Made by a program: the position numbers and the translations under genes. A stretch of DNA of 64,000 nucleotides from the NCBI RefSeq assembly GCF_001623565.1, contig NZ_CP015196.1:1-64000 (forward strand). The letters are read 5' to 3'. Below, piece after piece: positions 49,750-57,559 of the stretch; position 1 is the stretch's first letter; every line of letters starts with the position of its first letter. Source of the DNA: Streptococcus marmotae (lineage in GTDB: Bacteria; Bacillota; Bacilli; Lactobacillales; Streptococcaceae). The notes under the pieces are model-generated. The model did no database searches. It worked only from the letters and a program-made list of their open reading frames with translations, and had not been told where the DNA came from.

Positions 49750-50405
49750 TATATTTTCTTCGTTTCAGTTGGCACCATACTATCCACTTTGATATTGGCC
49801 TGTTCAAACGTGTCTGCTAACTGCTGACTGTCGACCTTTCCTTCAATCTGTACCTCGATGACCACACTACCTGACTTATCCGCAATCTGGACAGTGCTGA
49901 CAATGTTGTAGCCTTTTTCTGAAATCAATCTGATAATCTTTTCCAGCTCACCAGCCTTATTTTCTACCAAAAAGCGCACGCGCACGCCTGCTTCACCATA
50001 ACCAGACACATGTAGAAAGGCCGCAAAGACATCGCGATCTGTAATGATCCCTGCCATTTGATCATTGTCCACAACCGGCAAAATACCAACCTTATTTTTG
50101 TACATCAAGTAAACGGCATCTTCTAGGCTGGCAAATTTCGACACAGTAATGACATCTCGTATCATGACATCACGAACCTTGGTTTTGTTCAAGAGATAAT
50201 TCATCTCATAGATAGACAGACTGGTCGCCTTTGACGGGCTAGCCTCTGCAATTGTTCCTTCAGTGACAAGTCCAATCAACTTATCATTTTCAATAACGGG
50301 TAAACGGTGAATCGCTTGCTCCCGCATCAATTCAGCGGCATGTGCAATCGTCGTATCCGGGGAAATGTAGACCACCTTTCGTGTCATAAAATCTTTAACT
50401 GCCAT
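49749..50405 (-). CDS. CBS-ACT domain protein (AcuB-like)
   Basis: 218 aa: two CBS motifs (about residues 5-60 and 75-130; MTRKVVYISPDTTIAHAAELM and MIRDVITVSKFASLEDAVYLMYKNKVG) and a C-terminal ACT domain (VRFLVENKAGELEKIIRLISEKGYNIVS). A nucleotide- or amino-acid-sensing regulator; the AcuB name implies acetoin use, which is not shown here. AGGAGG is 7 nt from the ATG at 50405; the TTG two codons earlier is discounted. As I recall, in pneumococcus this gene lies directly behind livF. Confidence 0.9.
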   Translation of the reverse strand: MAVKDFMTRKVVYISPDTTIAHAAELMREQAIHRLPVIENDKLIGLVTEGTIAEASPSKATSLSIYEMNYLLNKTKVRDVMIRDVITVSKFASLEDAVYLMYKNKVGILPVVDNDQMAGIITDRDVFAAFLHVSGYGEAGVRVRFLVENKAGELEKIIRLISEKGYNIVSTVQIADKSGSVVIEVQIEGKVDSQQLADTFEQANIKVDSMVPTETKKI

Positions 50406-50436
50406 ATGCAATCCTCCTCGTCTCTTCTATAACTCT

Positions 50437-50445
50437 AGTATACCA
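50437..50445 (-). promoter_or_regulatory. Extended -10 promoter of the CBS-ACT gene
   Basis: Minus strand TGG-TATACT (50437-50445), 31 bp before the ATG. Confidence 0.6.
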
Positions 50446-50540
50446 CAAATCAGAAAACGATTTCAATTTTTATTGAAAAAAAGTGAAATTTTTTCTTTAA
50501 TACACAATCTTCTCGTACTCGTTACTTCCTGATACATTCA

Positions 50541-50605
50541 AAAAAGGAATGGGAGAGAACTCGCAGTATCAAGACGCTCTCTTGTTTCTAAGCTCACTCC
50601 CACCC
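50541..50605. repeat. Terminator-like relative of the dispersed repeat
   Basis: GGAATGGGAG...CTCACTCCC arms enclose AGAGAACTCGC...GCTCTCTTG. It resembles the end hairpin of the composite repeat and lies downstream of the 124-aa secreted protein gene. Confidence 0.5.
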
Positions 50606-50661
50606 CACTAATGACATCTTCAGTTTACCATAAAGCAACTATCATACAGATTTATTAAAGT

Positions 50662-51036
50662 CTAGAAATCTATTGAGAAATAATGCTGTCCTTCCCAGAG
50701 ATTCACAGCGCCCCAAGGAGAGTTTACACCAGCGCCAATGATGACACTTCCATTTGCTCGTTCTCCATAAGGAATGGAACTTTTCCATGTTGAGCGGTTG
50801 CTAATCGTATTAGGGAAAATCGTCCAATCTGTAAAATACATATTTGTCACAGAACCACTATTGCTATTTGAGTAGCCCGAAGCATGAAACGTCACATTGA
50901 GAACATGCAAACCGACTAAACTATGCCCATCAAGGGTCTGATAATGGGTCTCAAATCCAGCACTCACCCTGCTACCAATGAACATAGTGAGAAAACTAAG
51001 TACCAATAAGACTACTTTTATCCGTTTCCTTTTCAT
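50662..51036 (-). CDS. Secreted protein of unknown family beside ABC transporter
   Basis: 124 aa with an Arg/Lys-rich N-terminus, a hydrophobic core (VVLLVLSFLTMFIG) and SRVSA-G as likely signal-peptidase site near residue 26. The mature part of about 98 residues has no cysteine, many Ser/Asn and aromatic residues (FTDWTIFPNTISNRSTWKSS) and ends WEGQHYFSIDF. It lies 11 bp after a MacB-like ABC transporter. Size and context recall lactococcin-972-type bacteriocins, but I do not see that family's sequence signature. Confidence 0.7.
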   Translation of the reverse strand: MKRKRIKVVLLVLSFLTMFIGSRVSAGFETHYQTLDGHSLVGLHVLNVTFHASGYSNSNSGSVTNMYFTDWTIFPNTISNRSTWKSSIPYGERANGSVIIGAGVNSPWGAVNLWEGQHYFSIDF

Positions 51037-51047
51037 TTTTAACTACC

Positions 51048-53117
51048 TCATCTATTCGTCCGCAGTGTATCAACGATCGACTGTTTACAGGTTTGATAGA
51101 TTGGCATCAGACCACTAATCGTCAATACAGTAAAGGTGAGACAAAGAAGCCACATGATAGAGTTTAGGTAAAACTGAATGATATCCTGTAAGTGTAATTG
51201 GAGTACCTGCATTGGAAGAACTGCTAAAATAAAAAGTATGCTTGCAGAAATAAGGAAAATCCTTCTGCCATACAGCAGTAATTCTTTAAAGAACAGCACA
51301 AGAACTTGTTTCGTCTGATAGCCTAAGGCTTTTAAGATGCCAACCTCAAATCGTCTTGTACGGTTCACCAAATAAAATACAAATGATAAAATAGCGACTA
51401 CCAATACTAACAATACGCCTGAAATGAGCAGTAAGAAGTTTTGGATATACTGCAAACCTTTGCTGAATTGTTCATAATTCTCAAAAGAGGACACAATTGA
51501 AAATTTCGAAGAAAGAGCTTTAATGCGCTGAACTTCTTGCGGAATAGTTTGGCTATCTTTTACAATTAGATGAACCGCACTTGGAGACCAGGCTTTCAGA
51601 TTAAATCCACCAAGAGTCGTCTCTTTAAGGGGATTTTCAGCAATAGCTTCATCTTGAATCCTTTTCATCTGCTGACTATCCATAAATAGAGAATTGCTAT
51701 ATGGAGAATAGTCAAAAGGATACTCAGACTTTACAATCCCTAAAACGTTGAACGTCCTCTCTTGCTTGACATACAAATCTCCATCTCCTTTAAAAATGAC
51801 CCCTTCTTTTTCAATACTATTTTCATACAGAGCAATCGGAACGTAAAAAGAAACCGACACCTCTGATCCAGCAACGATATTTTTTAATTTCTCATTATTG
51901 ATAAATTGCTCTGATAGATATACTCCCTCTGTCTGTGTGTTATCAAAATATTGAATCTGTCGTTGAGTTGTATTGGTAGCAAACAAAGGCTGGATAGAAT
52001 ACGGTTTACTCAGTGATACCGTCTGCCCATTAATCGTTACAGATGGCTCTGTACTTCGTCCAGCTGTTAGATAATCGCGAGCATTTTCAACAGTCATGCC
52101 AATACTGGGAAATTCCATATAGGGCTGAACAGATTCTATTTGGCCACTATCCTTTATCTGATTTATTTCTTCACTGGTCAGACTTAAAAAATCGTCCATC
52201 ACTTTTTTGGTATTCAACTGTAGCGTATCATGAATTACCAAGAAACCATTTTCCAAAGATTGACTCACTAAAGATTGGTAGCGACTTGCAAATAAAGATT
52301 GGATATTAAACGACGCAACAGCTATCGCTACTACTAGTGAAACAAAGGCAGATAGCAACCGTGGGAGGGGATGTCTCCTATGCTTTTGTAGGGGAATCGA
52401 AACTTTCGTCCGTATCCTCGCTTGCCACTCTCCTGCTTCTTCCATAGATTGTCTGATTGTTCCTCCAATGAGGTGCTTATCTTGAAAATGAAGCTGCTCA
52501 TCACCGATTGCAATAACAGTTGGATCATGGGATACCACTATGACAATTTTATTGAACTTCCTAGCAAGATCCTCTAAGAGTGAACAAACCAGCCACTTAT
52601 TTTCATCGTCTAAAGAATTTGTCGGTTCATCTGCTAAAATGATGTTCTTATCGGCAACTAAGGCACGGGCAATCGCAACTCTCTGCTCCTCGCCACCAGA
52701 TAAATCTTCCGGATAGCGATCCAATAAGTCTTCAATCCCCATTTCTTTTAAAATCGTTTCAATCCGTAGTTCCTTACTTGCCTCGGACTCCGCATAAAAT
52801 TGCAAGGGCAGCAGTAAATTTTCCTTCACCGTTAAATCGTTTAAAAGATTTTGTTGTTGAAATACAAAAGCTACCTCCTCGGCGATAAACAGAGATGTTA
52901 ATGCAGGATTATCACTGTCAATTCGCTGACCGTCAAAAAAATACTCCATCGCTGAATCACTTGCTGCCACTAGCCCAATCTTATTCAACAGAGAGGATTT
53001 TCCGACACCTGATTTCCCATAAATTGTATAGAGATTTCCTCTGTGAAACTGAAGATGTGTAGTTTCTAGCAAGACTTTTTCTGAATAAGCTAGGCGAACA
53101 TTTCTCAAATCTAACAT
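51048..53117 (-). CDS. ABC transporter, fused ATPase-FtsX permease (MacB-like)
   Basis: 689 aa from the ATG with AAGGAGG 5 nt upstream (a 15-residue in-frame extension is rejected). Residues 1-215 are the ATPase: GKSGVGKSS Walker A, LSGGEEQRVAIARAL signature, NIILADEPTN Walker B. A first membrane helix lies at about 255-280, followed by an extracellular region of about 270 residues and three C-terminal helices of an FtsX/MacB permease. Such fused pumps handle bacteriocin export or immunity. The promoter overlaps a cre-like site. The secreted 124-aa gene follows. Confidence 0.9.
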   Translation of the reverse strand: MLDLRNVRLAYSEKVLLETTHLQFHRGNLYTIYGKSGVGKSSLLNKIGLVAASDSAMEYFFDGQRIDSDNPALTSLFIAEEVAFVFQQQNLLNDLTVKENLLLPLQFYAESEASKELRIETILKEMGIEDLLDRYPEDLSGGEEQRVAIARALVADKNIILADEPTNSLDDENKWLVCSLLEDLARKFNKIVIVVSHDPTVIAIGDEQLHFQDKHLIGGTIRQSMEEAGEWQARIRTKVSIPLQKHRRHPLPRLLSAFVSLVVAIAVASFNIQSLFASRYQSLVSQSLENGFLVIHDTLQLNTKKVMDDFLSLTSEEINQIKDSGQIESVQPYMEFPSIGMTVENARDYLTAGRSTEPSVTINGQTVSLSKPYSIQPLFATNTTQRQIQYFDNTQTEGVYLSEQFINNEKLKNIVAGSEVSVSFYVPIALYENSIEKEGVIFKGDGDLYVKQERTFNVLGIVKSEYPFDYSPYSNSLFMDSQQMKRIQDEAIAENPLKETTLGGFNLKAWSPSAVHLIVKDSQTIPQEVQRIKALSSKFSIVSSFENYEQFSKGLQYIQNFLLLISGVLLVLVVAILSFVFYLVNRTRRFEVGILKALGYQTKQVLVLFFKELLLYGRRIFLISASILFILAVLPMQVLQLHLQDIIQFYLNSIMWLLCLTFTVLTISGLMPIYQTCKQSIVDTLRTNR

Positions 53118-53130
53118 AAAAACCTCCTTT

Positions 53131-53182
53131 TGTAACCGCTTTCTTTCGATTTTATTATACACTTTTTTAAAAGTTTTTTCAA
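53131..53182 (-). promoter_or_regulatory. Promoter with downstream cre-like site, ABC operon
   Basis: Minus strand TTGAAA (53177-53182), 17 nt, TATAAT (53154-53159). Just downstream of the start point, AGAAAGCGGTTACA as read on the minus strand (53131-53144) fits the cre consensus except for the first base, a road-block position. Confidence 0.75.
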
Positions 53183-53218
53183 TTATTTTTATGCTTTTTA
53201 TACCTAGAACGTATGTAT

Positions 53219-53276
53219 GAGTCTGGGACAGACCAGGGTAAGCGCGTCGCGCTCATCCTGATTTGTCCCACTCCCC
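53219..53276. repeat. Hairpin repeat copy D
   Basis: GTCTGGGACA...TGTCCCACTCC arms with an inner GCGCGTCGCGC palindrome. It resembles the end hairpins of the composite repeat family. It lies between the divergent ABC and glycine-zipper genes. Confidence 0.55.
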
Positions 53277-53338
53277 TTTAGTGCTTTTTTATACTATTTT
53301 TATGTAGAATTCCCATCGTCAATCTTCTTATTATAACA

Positions 53339-53411
53339 TAAAAACGCTTTCAATAACAGACTTGTTTTTTGGGAAAATTTGCTTTACAATTAAATTGAAA
53401 AAATTTAATTG
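53339..53411 (+). promoter_or_regulatory. Regulatory region: cre-like site and 10-bp palindrome
   Basis: TAAAAACGCTTTCA (53339-53352) fits cre with one mismatch. CAATTAAATT (53387-53396) is exactly inverted at 53402-53411, with TTTACA just before it as a possible -35. The palindrome probably covers the promoter and looks like an operator. The RBS AAGGAGG follows. Confidence 0.5.
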
Positions 53412-53429
53412 ATATAAGGAGGCTGTCTT

Positions 53430-53987
53430 ATGAACACTACGCTAAAAAAATCATTTTTGGTTTCTAGTGCCATTGTTTTATTATCTAGTAATATTGTTCC
53501 TATTGTTGTTTTAGCCGAAGAAGCTAACACTAATGTTGGATACATGCCGACTGAATCGGTTGAAAATGTTGTCTATTTTTCTAACAGTGATGTTCATAAA
53601 GCTGCTGAGAATTTATATAATCAAGATGTATTCACTAAAGAACAATATCAAAAAATATGTTCTATATTTGCTCAGCGTCTAGGTGTAAAAGGAGTAAATA
53701 AGGTTGTTAATTTAGGAAATGGAATGACTGATGTTTATATTAATAATATTACATGGTCTGCGATGGTGGCTGCTGGCGGGGGTGCTATGGGATTATTGTT
53801 GGGAGCTATACCACATATAAGTGCTAGTGTGGCAGGAATGATTGGAGCGATAGGTGGCGGTGTCGGAGGTGCTTATTTGAGCGCTGACCGAGGTGTTATT
53901 GTCAGATTGAAACAAGTCTATGAGCCACCTACACAAATTTCAGGTGCAAAGCTTTACCCTAAAGTGATAGGGATTAGAGAACAATGA
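53430..53987 (+). CDS. Secreted glycine-zipper protein, bacteriocin-like
   Basis: 185 aa. A signal peptide of about 29 residues (LVSSAIVLLSSNIVPIVVLA-EE) is followed by a hydrophilic part and then, at about residues 110-150, a glycine-rich hydrophobic stretch (AAGGGAMGLLLGAI, GMIGAIGGGVGGAYL). Glycine-zipper helices of this kind occur in pore-forming peptides and class II bacteriocins. No double-Gly leader and no disulfide. I do not recognise the family. A 40-aa membrane peptide overlaps its stop (ATGA), a usual place for an immunity gene. Confidence 0.7.
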   Translation: MNTTLKKSFLVSSAIVLLSSNIVPIVVLAEEANTNVGYMPTESVENVVYFSNSDVHKAAENLYNQDVFTKEQYQKICSIFAQRLGVKGVNKVVNLGNGMTDVYINNITWSAMVAAGGGAMGLLLGAIPHISASVAGMIGAIGGGVGGAYLSADRGVIVRLKQVYEPPTQISGAKLYPKVIGIREQ

Positions 53988-54106
53988 TTGAAATTTTTAA
54001 AGATATTGTTGTCTATATTGTTGTAAACATTCTCCCCCGTATTTCTATTATATTGGGATATATTATTATGAGGTATATAAAAGCTAAAAAACAAAAAAGA
54101 AGCTAG
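53984..54106 (+). CDS. 40-aa membrane peptide, possible immunity partner
   Basis: Its ATG overlaps the stop of the preceding gene as ATGA. The product has one long hydrophobic helix (about residues 8-32) and a strongly basic tail, IKAKKQKRS. It is translationally coupled to the glycine-zipper gene. Immunity, holin-like or secretion-helper roles are all possible; none is shown. Confidence 0.6.
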   Translation: MIEIFKDIVVYIVVNILPRISIILGYIIMRYIKAKKQKRS

Positions 54107-54132
54107 GTCGAAAATCCAATGTCATTAAGTTA

Positions 54133-54168
54133 AGAGAGTTTATTCCCATTATTTAGAATAAACTCTCT
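54133..54168 (+). terminator. Terminator of the glycine-zipper operon
   Basis: AGAGAGTTTATTC (54133-54145) pairs exactly with GAATAAACTCTCT (54156-54168), then TTTT. Confidence 0.9.
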
Positions 54169-54205
54169 TTTTCTATGCTAAACCAAAGTTAAGGAGGTGG
54201 CTGCT

Positions 54206-54256
54206 ATGTTGAACACTATCAAACATCGTTTCTTAAAAAGAATGGTATCGTTTTAA
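54206..54256 (+). other. 16-codon open frame with strong RBS
   Basis: AAGGAGGTGG stands 8 nt before an ATG that opens a 16-residue basic peptide, MLNTIKHRFLKRMVSF. It may be a short peptide gene or the fossil start of a gene cut by the IS200 insertion next to it. No relative recognised. Confidence 0.3.
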
Positions 54257-54261
54257 GTCCC

Positions 54262-54420
54262 CCATGAAACTGAATACAGTTATCCGTAGAGGGGACTAAC
54301 ATGTGAACGTCGTCTGGCACCAGATGTCCTTCTATAATTTCTACTCCCTTGTAACTGTATAATCAATGTGGTGGAGCACATCCATTTTGTGCGCAATAAA
54401 CTATCTACCTTTGGTGCCAT
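54262..54420 (-). pseudogene. IS200/IS605-family transposase remnant
   Basis: The frame MAPKVDSLLRTKWMC matches the start of IS200-type TnpA, with GGAGAT before the ATG. After a deletion and frame change, the piece GVEIIEGHLVPDDVHMLV follows, which contains the HxH-type region (normally HLMPDHVHML; the first His is replaced by Asp here). The gene is therefore dead. The rest of 54107-54619 holds only its flanks. Confidence 0.8.
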
Positions 54421-54619
54421 ATTAGTATCTCCTTTCGCTTTACAGTAGTAGGCTTGAACACTTTTATTGTAGCGCATTTGGAGAGTTTTTAGGTGTACCC
54501 TTTCGGAGCGATACAGACTAAAACTCACATAATTAAAAGGACTGAGCCAGTGCAATACAGAGCGCAGTCCTTGCTTTAAAATATTTTCTAACTTTTAGAG
54601 ACTAGTGCCCTCCCTTTCA

Positions 54620-55681
54620 TTACGCTTCTGGTGAGATGTCATTTTCGATAATGACTTTAATGGCATGGTGATCAGCAGCTTTTGAGAATACCTTGTAAGC
54701 TTCTTCGATTTCACTGAGTTTGAAGTAGTGAGTAACCAATTTTTCAGGAGCAATCTTATGAGATTCCATAGCCTTCAACAATTGTGGCGTTGTATTGGTA
54801 GAAACAAGGCCTGTTGTTACGTTAATGTTGCGAATCCATAGACGATCCAAATCAAATTGAACAGGCACACCGTGTACTCCGGCATTCGCAATTGTACCAT
54901 CGATTGCGATAATCTTTTGACAGAAGTCAAATGTTGCTGGGATACCAACTGCTTCAATGGCAACGTCAACCCCACGGCCATCTGTTAAATCAAAGATTTC
55001 TTGAATTGCTTTTTCTGTATCAGCAGAATTTACTTTGTGAGTCGCACCAAATGAAAGAGCAGTCTCTAAACGGTTGTCATCCAAATCCACCATGATAATC
55101 TTCGCTGGTGAATAGAATTGTGCAGTAAGAAGAGCTGCCAAACCAACAGGTCCTGAACCAATAATCGCAACGGTACAGCCTGGCTCTACTTTTCCTTTGA
55201 TAACACCGATTTCATAACCAGTTGGAAGAATGTCTGATAGCATAACGAGAGCTTCATCTGACACACCTTCTGGAGTGTGGTAAAGTGTATTGTCTGCATG
55301 CGGTACACGTAGATATTCTGCATGTGTACCATCAATCAAGTGACCAAAAATCCATCCACCTTCATCTTCACAGTGGGCATAAATCCCTTTACGACAATAG
55401 TAACATTTTCCACATGCACAGACACAAGAAACTAAGACTTTATCGCCTTTTTTGAAGTTTGTAACACCTTCACCAACTTCTTCGACAATCGCAATACCTT
55501 CGTGACCTAAAATCCGACCACTTTCAACAACTGGAACATCTCCCTTGATGATATGAAGGTCTGTTCCACAAATTGTTGTTTTCAACATACGAACCACAGC
55601 ATCGGTTGGTTTGCGGACCACTGGTTTTTCAACATCAACAAAGGCTGCTTCGCCTGGTTTAACATATGTATAAGCTTTCAT
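54620..55681 (-). CDS. Zinc-dependent alcohol dehydrogenase
   Basis: 353-aa medium-chain dehydrogenase. Catalytic zinc ligands are in TTICGTDLHIIKG (Cys38 region) and GHEGIAIVEEVG; the structural zinc cluster is CVCACGKCYYCRKGIYAHC. The NAD fold shows AIIGSGPVGLAALL and MVDLDDNR. It probably reduces acetaldehyde or a small aldehyde/ketone; streptococcal relatives are annotated as AdhP-like. Strong cre-overlapped promoter, so it should be repressed on glucose. Confidence 0.93.
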   Translation of the reverse strand: MKAYTYVKPGEAAFVDVEKPVVRKPTDAVVRMLKTTICGTDLHIIKGDVPVVESGRILGHEGIAIVEEVGEGVTNFKKGDKVLVSCVCACGKCYYCRKGIYAHCEDEGGWIFGHLIDGTHAEYLRVPHADNTLYHTPEGVSDEALVMLSDILPTGYEIGVIKGKVEPGCTVAIIGSGPVGLAALLTAQFYSPAKIIMVDLDDNRLETALSFGATHKVNSADTEKAIQEIFDLTDGRGVDVAIEAVGIPATFDFCQKIIAIDGTIANAGVHGVPVQFDLDRLWIRNINVTTGLVSTNTTPQLLKAMESHKIAPEKLVTHYFKLSEIEEAYKVFSKAADHHAIKVIIENDISPEA

Positions 55682-55716
55682 AAGCTTTCTCCTTTTGTGA
55701 ATCTTTTTACCATGTT

Positions 55717-55754
55717 AGTATAGCATGATTTTTTTGTTTTTGCAAGCGGTTTCT
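55717..55754 (-). promoter_or_regulatory. Promoter with overlapping cre site of adh
   Basis: Minus strand TTGCAA (55740-55745), 17 nt, TATACT (55717-55722) with TGC. TGCAAGCGGTTTCT (55741-55754, plus strand) is a cre with one mismatch, covering the -35. Confidence 0.85.
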
Positions 55755-55788
55755 TATAAATTTTAAAGTTTTTTTCAAAAACAAAAAG

Positions 55789-56064
55789 AGAGTGAGACTC
55801 AATCGGTATTCGCAGAAATCGATTATCCTCACTCCTTTATTTCTAGGTTCTGGCTAAACGAATCCACTGGATTCGTTTACTCTCACCCCCGCAAGGTTGA
55901 CGTGATTTGTAGAATGTTGATTTATCAACATTCTACAAACCCGACAATCCTTGCTTTCAAATTTCTAGGCTCAGGTATCAATAGTCACTCCCCTAACTAT
56001 TGATAGGCGTCAAACTGTTACATCTATAAAAGAATCGAGGCTGGACACTTTGTCTCAGCCTCTT
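55789..56064 (-). repeat. Composite intergenic repeat, copy E
   Basis: Reading on the minus strand: GAGGCTGAGAC, CAATAGTTAGGGGAGTGAC...TTGATA, GATTGTCGGGTTTGTA, a perfect TTGTAGAATGTTGAT-AA-ATCAACATTCTACAA-type hairpin, GCGGGGGTGAGAGTAA, CGAATCCAGTGGATTCG, and the terminal GGAGTGAGGATAATCGATTTC hairpin. The order equals copy B at 14631-15058, without its 52-bp array. It starts 20 bp after the livF stop and may terminate the liv operon. Confidence 0.85.
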
Positions 56065-56084
56065 ATCACTATCACATTTCACTC

Positions 56085-56795
56085 TTAGCCACCGAGATAA
56101 GCTTTACGAACTTCATCAGAAGCGAGCAACTCTTGACCGGTCCCCGATAAGACAATCTTTCCTGTTTCAAGGACGTAGCCTCGATCTGCAATAGAAAGCG
56201 CCTTGTTGGCATTTTGTTCAATCAAGAGCACAGTTGTCCCTTGTTTTTGAATATCTTGAATAATATCAAAAATTTCTTGAATGAAAATAGGTGCAAGCCC
56301 CATAGAAGGCTCATCAAGGAGCAATAATTTTGGTTGACTCATGAGAGCACGCCCCATCGCAAGCATTTGCTGCTCTCCTCCTGAAAGGGTTGCTGCATCT
56401 TGATTCTTACGTTCTTCTAAACGTGGGAAACGAGCGAAAATCTTTTTCAAGTTAGCTTGGTTTTCTTCGCGATTATTGCGCAAAAATGCACCCATTTCCA
56501 AGTTTTCCATAACGGTCAGTCCTGCAAAAACATGGCGTCCCTCTGGCACTTGAGACAAGCCATCTGCTACAATTTTACGAGCTGGAACACGTTGGATTTC
56601 ATTTCCTAAAAAGCTAATCGTCCCAGAAGATGGACGTACCAAGCCTGAAATAGTTCGTAAGATAGAGGTCTTGCCTGCACCATTTGCACCAATTAGTGTA
56701 ACCACTTCTCCTTCATTGACTTCAAAGGATACATTTTTTACTGCTTCGATGACACCGTAATGGACGGACAAATTTTCCACTTTTAACATTGACAT
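56085..56795 (-). CDS. livF: Branched-chain amino acid ABC transporter ATPase LivF
   Basis: 236-aa ATPase: Walker A GANGAGKTS, signature LSGGEQQMLAMGRALM, Walker B LLLLDEPSMGLAP, and the family feature LIEQNANKALSIADRGYVLETG. TAATG overlap with livG. Last gene of livJHMGF. Confidence 0.96.
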   Translation of the reverse strand: MSMLKVENLSVHYGVIEAVKNVSFEVNEGEVVTLIGANGAGKTSILRTISGLVRPSSGTISFLGNEIQRVPARKIVADGLSQVPEGRHVFAGLTVMENLEMGAFLRNNREENQANLKKIFARFPRLEERKNQDAATLSGGEQQMLAMGRALMSQPKLLLLDEPSMGLAPIFIQEIFDIIQDIQKQGTTVLLIEQNANKALSIADRGYVLETGKIVLSGTGQELLASDEVRKAYLGG

Positions 56796-57559
56796 TAGGC
56801 CTCACCTCCTAGATAAGCTTCGATAACACGTTTATTGGTTTTGATTTCCTCTGGTGTGCCATGTGCAATCAGGCGACCATATTCCAAGACATAGATTCTC
56901 TCTGTAACTTCCATGACCAAGCTCATATCATGCTCAATCAGCATAATCGTAATGTTGAACTCATTTTTGATTTTACGAATCAATTGAGTTAATTCAGCCG
57001 TTTCCTGTGGGTTCATCCCTGCTGCTGGCTCATCAAGAAAGAGAATTTTGGGTTTAGTTGCTAAGGCACGTACAATTTCCAAACGGCGTTGTTGTCCGTA
57101 AGGAAGATTCTTGGCCAAGGTATCTGCATCCTTATCCAAATCAAAGATTTTTAAGAGTTCAATGGCTTTTTCACGTAGAGCTACCTCATTCTTGTAAAAG
57201 GCTGGTAGGCGGAAAAAACTGGCAAGGACATGACTTTTTCCATGATTGCTCAAGCCAATCAAGACATTTTCCAAAACCGTCATATCTTTGAACAGTCGAA
57301 TATTTTGGAAGGTCCGTCCCAATCCTAGAGAAGCAATTTTAGAAGGCGCCTTCCCATTTAAGGTAGTACCTGCTAAACTAATCGTGCCTTCACTGGGCTC
57401 GTAGACACCTGTCAAGAGATTAAAGAGGGTTGTCTTTCCTGCACCATTTGGTCCAATCAAGCCGACCAATTCACCCTCGTGTAATTCCATTGTGACATCA
57501 CCAACAGCAGTTAAACCGCCGAAATTTTTGGTTAATTTTTGTACATCAAGAAGTGCCAT
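56795..57559 (-). CDS. livG: Branched-chain amino acid ABC transporter ATPase LivG
   Basis: 254-aa ATPase: Walker A GPNGAGKTT, GLGRTFQNIRLF, LPYGQQRRLEIVRALA signature (here with YGQQ in place of SGGQ), Walker B ILFLDEPAAGMNP, and HDMSLVMEVTERIYVLEYG. It partners LivF under the LivHM permease. TAATG-type overlap with livM. Confidence 0.96.
   Translation of the reverse strand: MALLDVQKLTKNFGGLTAVGDVTMELHEGELVGLIGPNGAGKTTLFNLLTGVYEPSEGTISLAGTTLNGKAPSKIASLGLGRTFQNIRLFKDMTVLENVLIGLSNHGKSHVLASFFRLPAFYKNEVALREKAIELLKIFDLDKDADTLAKNLPYGQQRRLEIVRALATKPKILFLDEPAAGMNPQETAELTQLIRKIKNEFNITIMLIEHDMSLVMEVTERIYVLEYGRLIAHGTPEEIKTNKRVIEAYLGGEA

Noticed and set aside
50662-51036. Firm lactococcin-972 call for the 124-aa secreted protein
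   Set aside because: Context fits, but the family's terminal and central signature is not visible.
54280-54555. 91-codon minus frame as a gene
   Set aside because: Its central part is the frame-shifted IS200 transposase remnant; upstream codons have no RBS.
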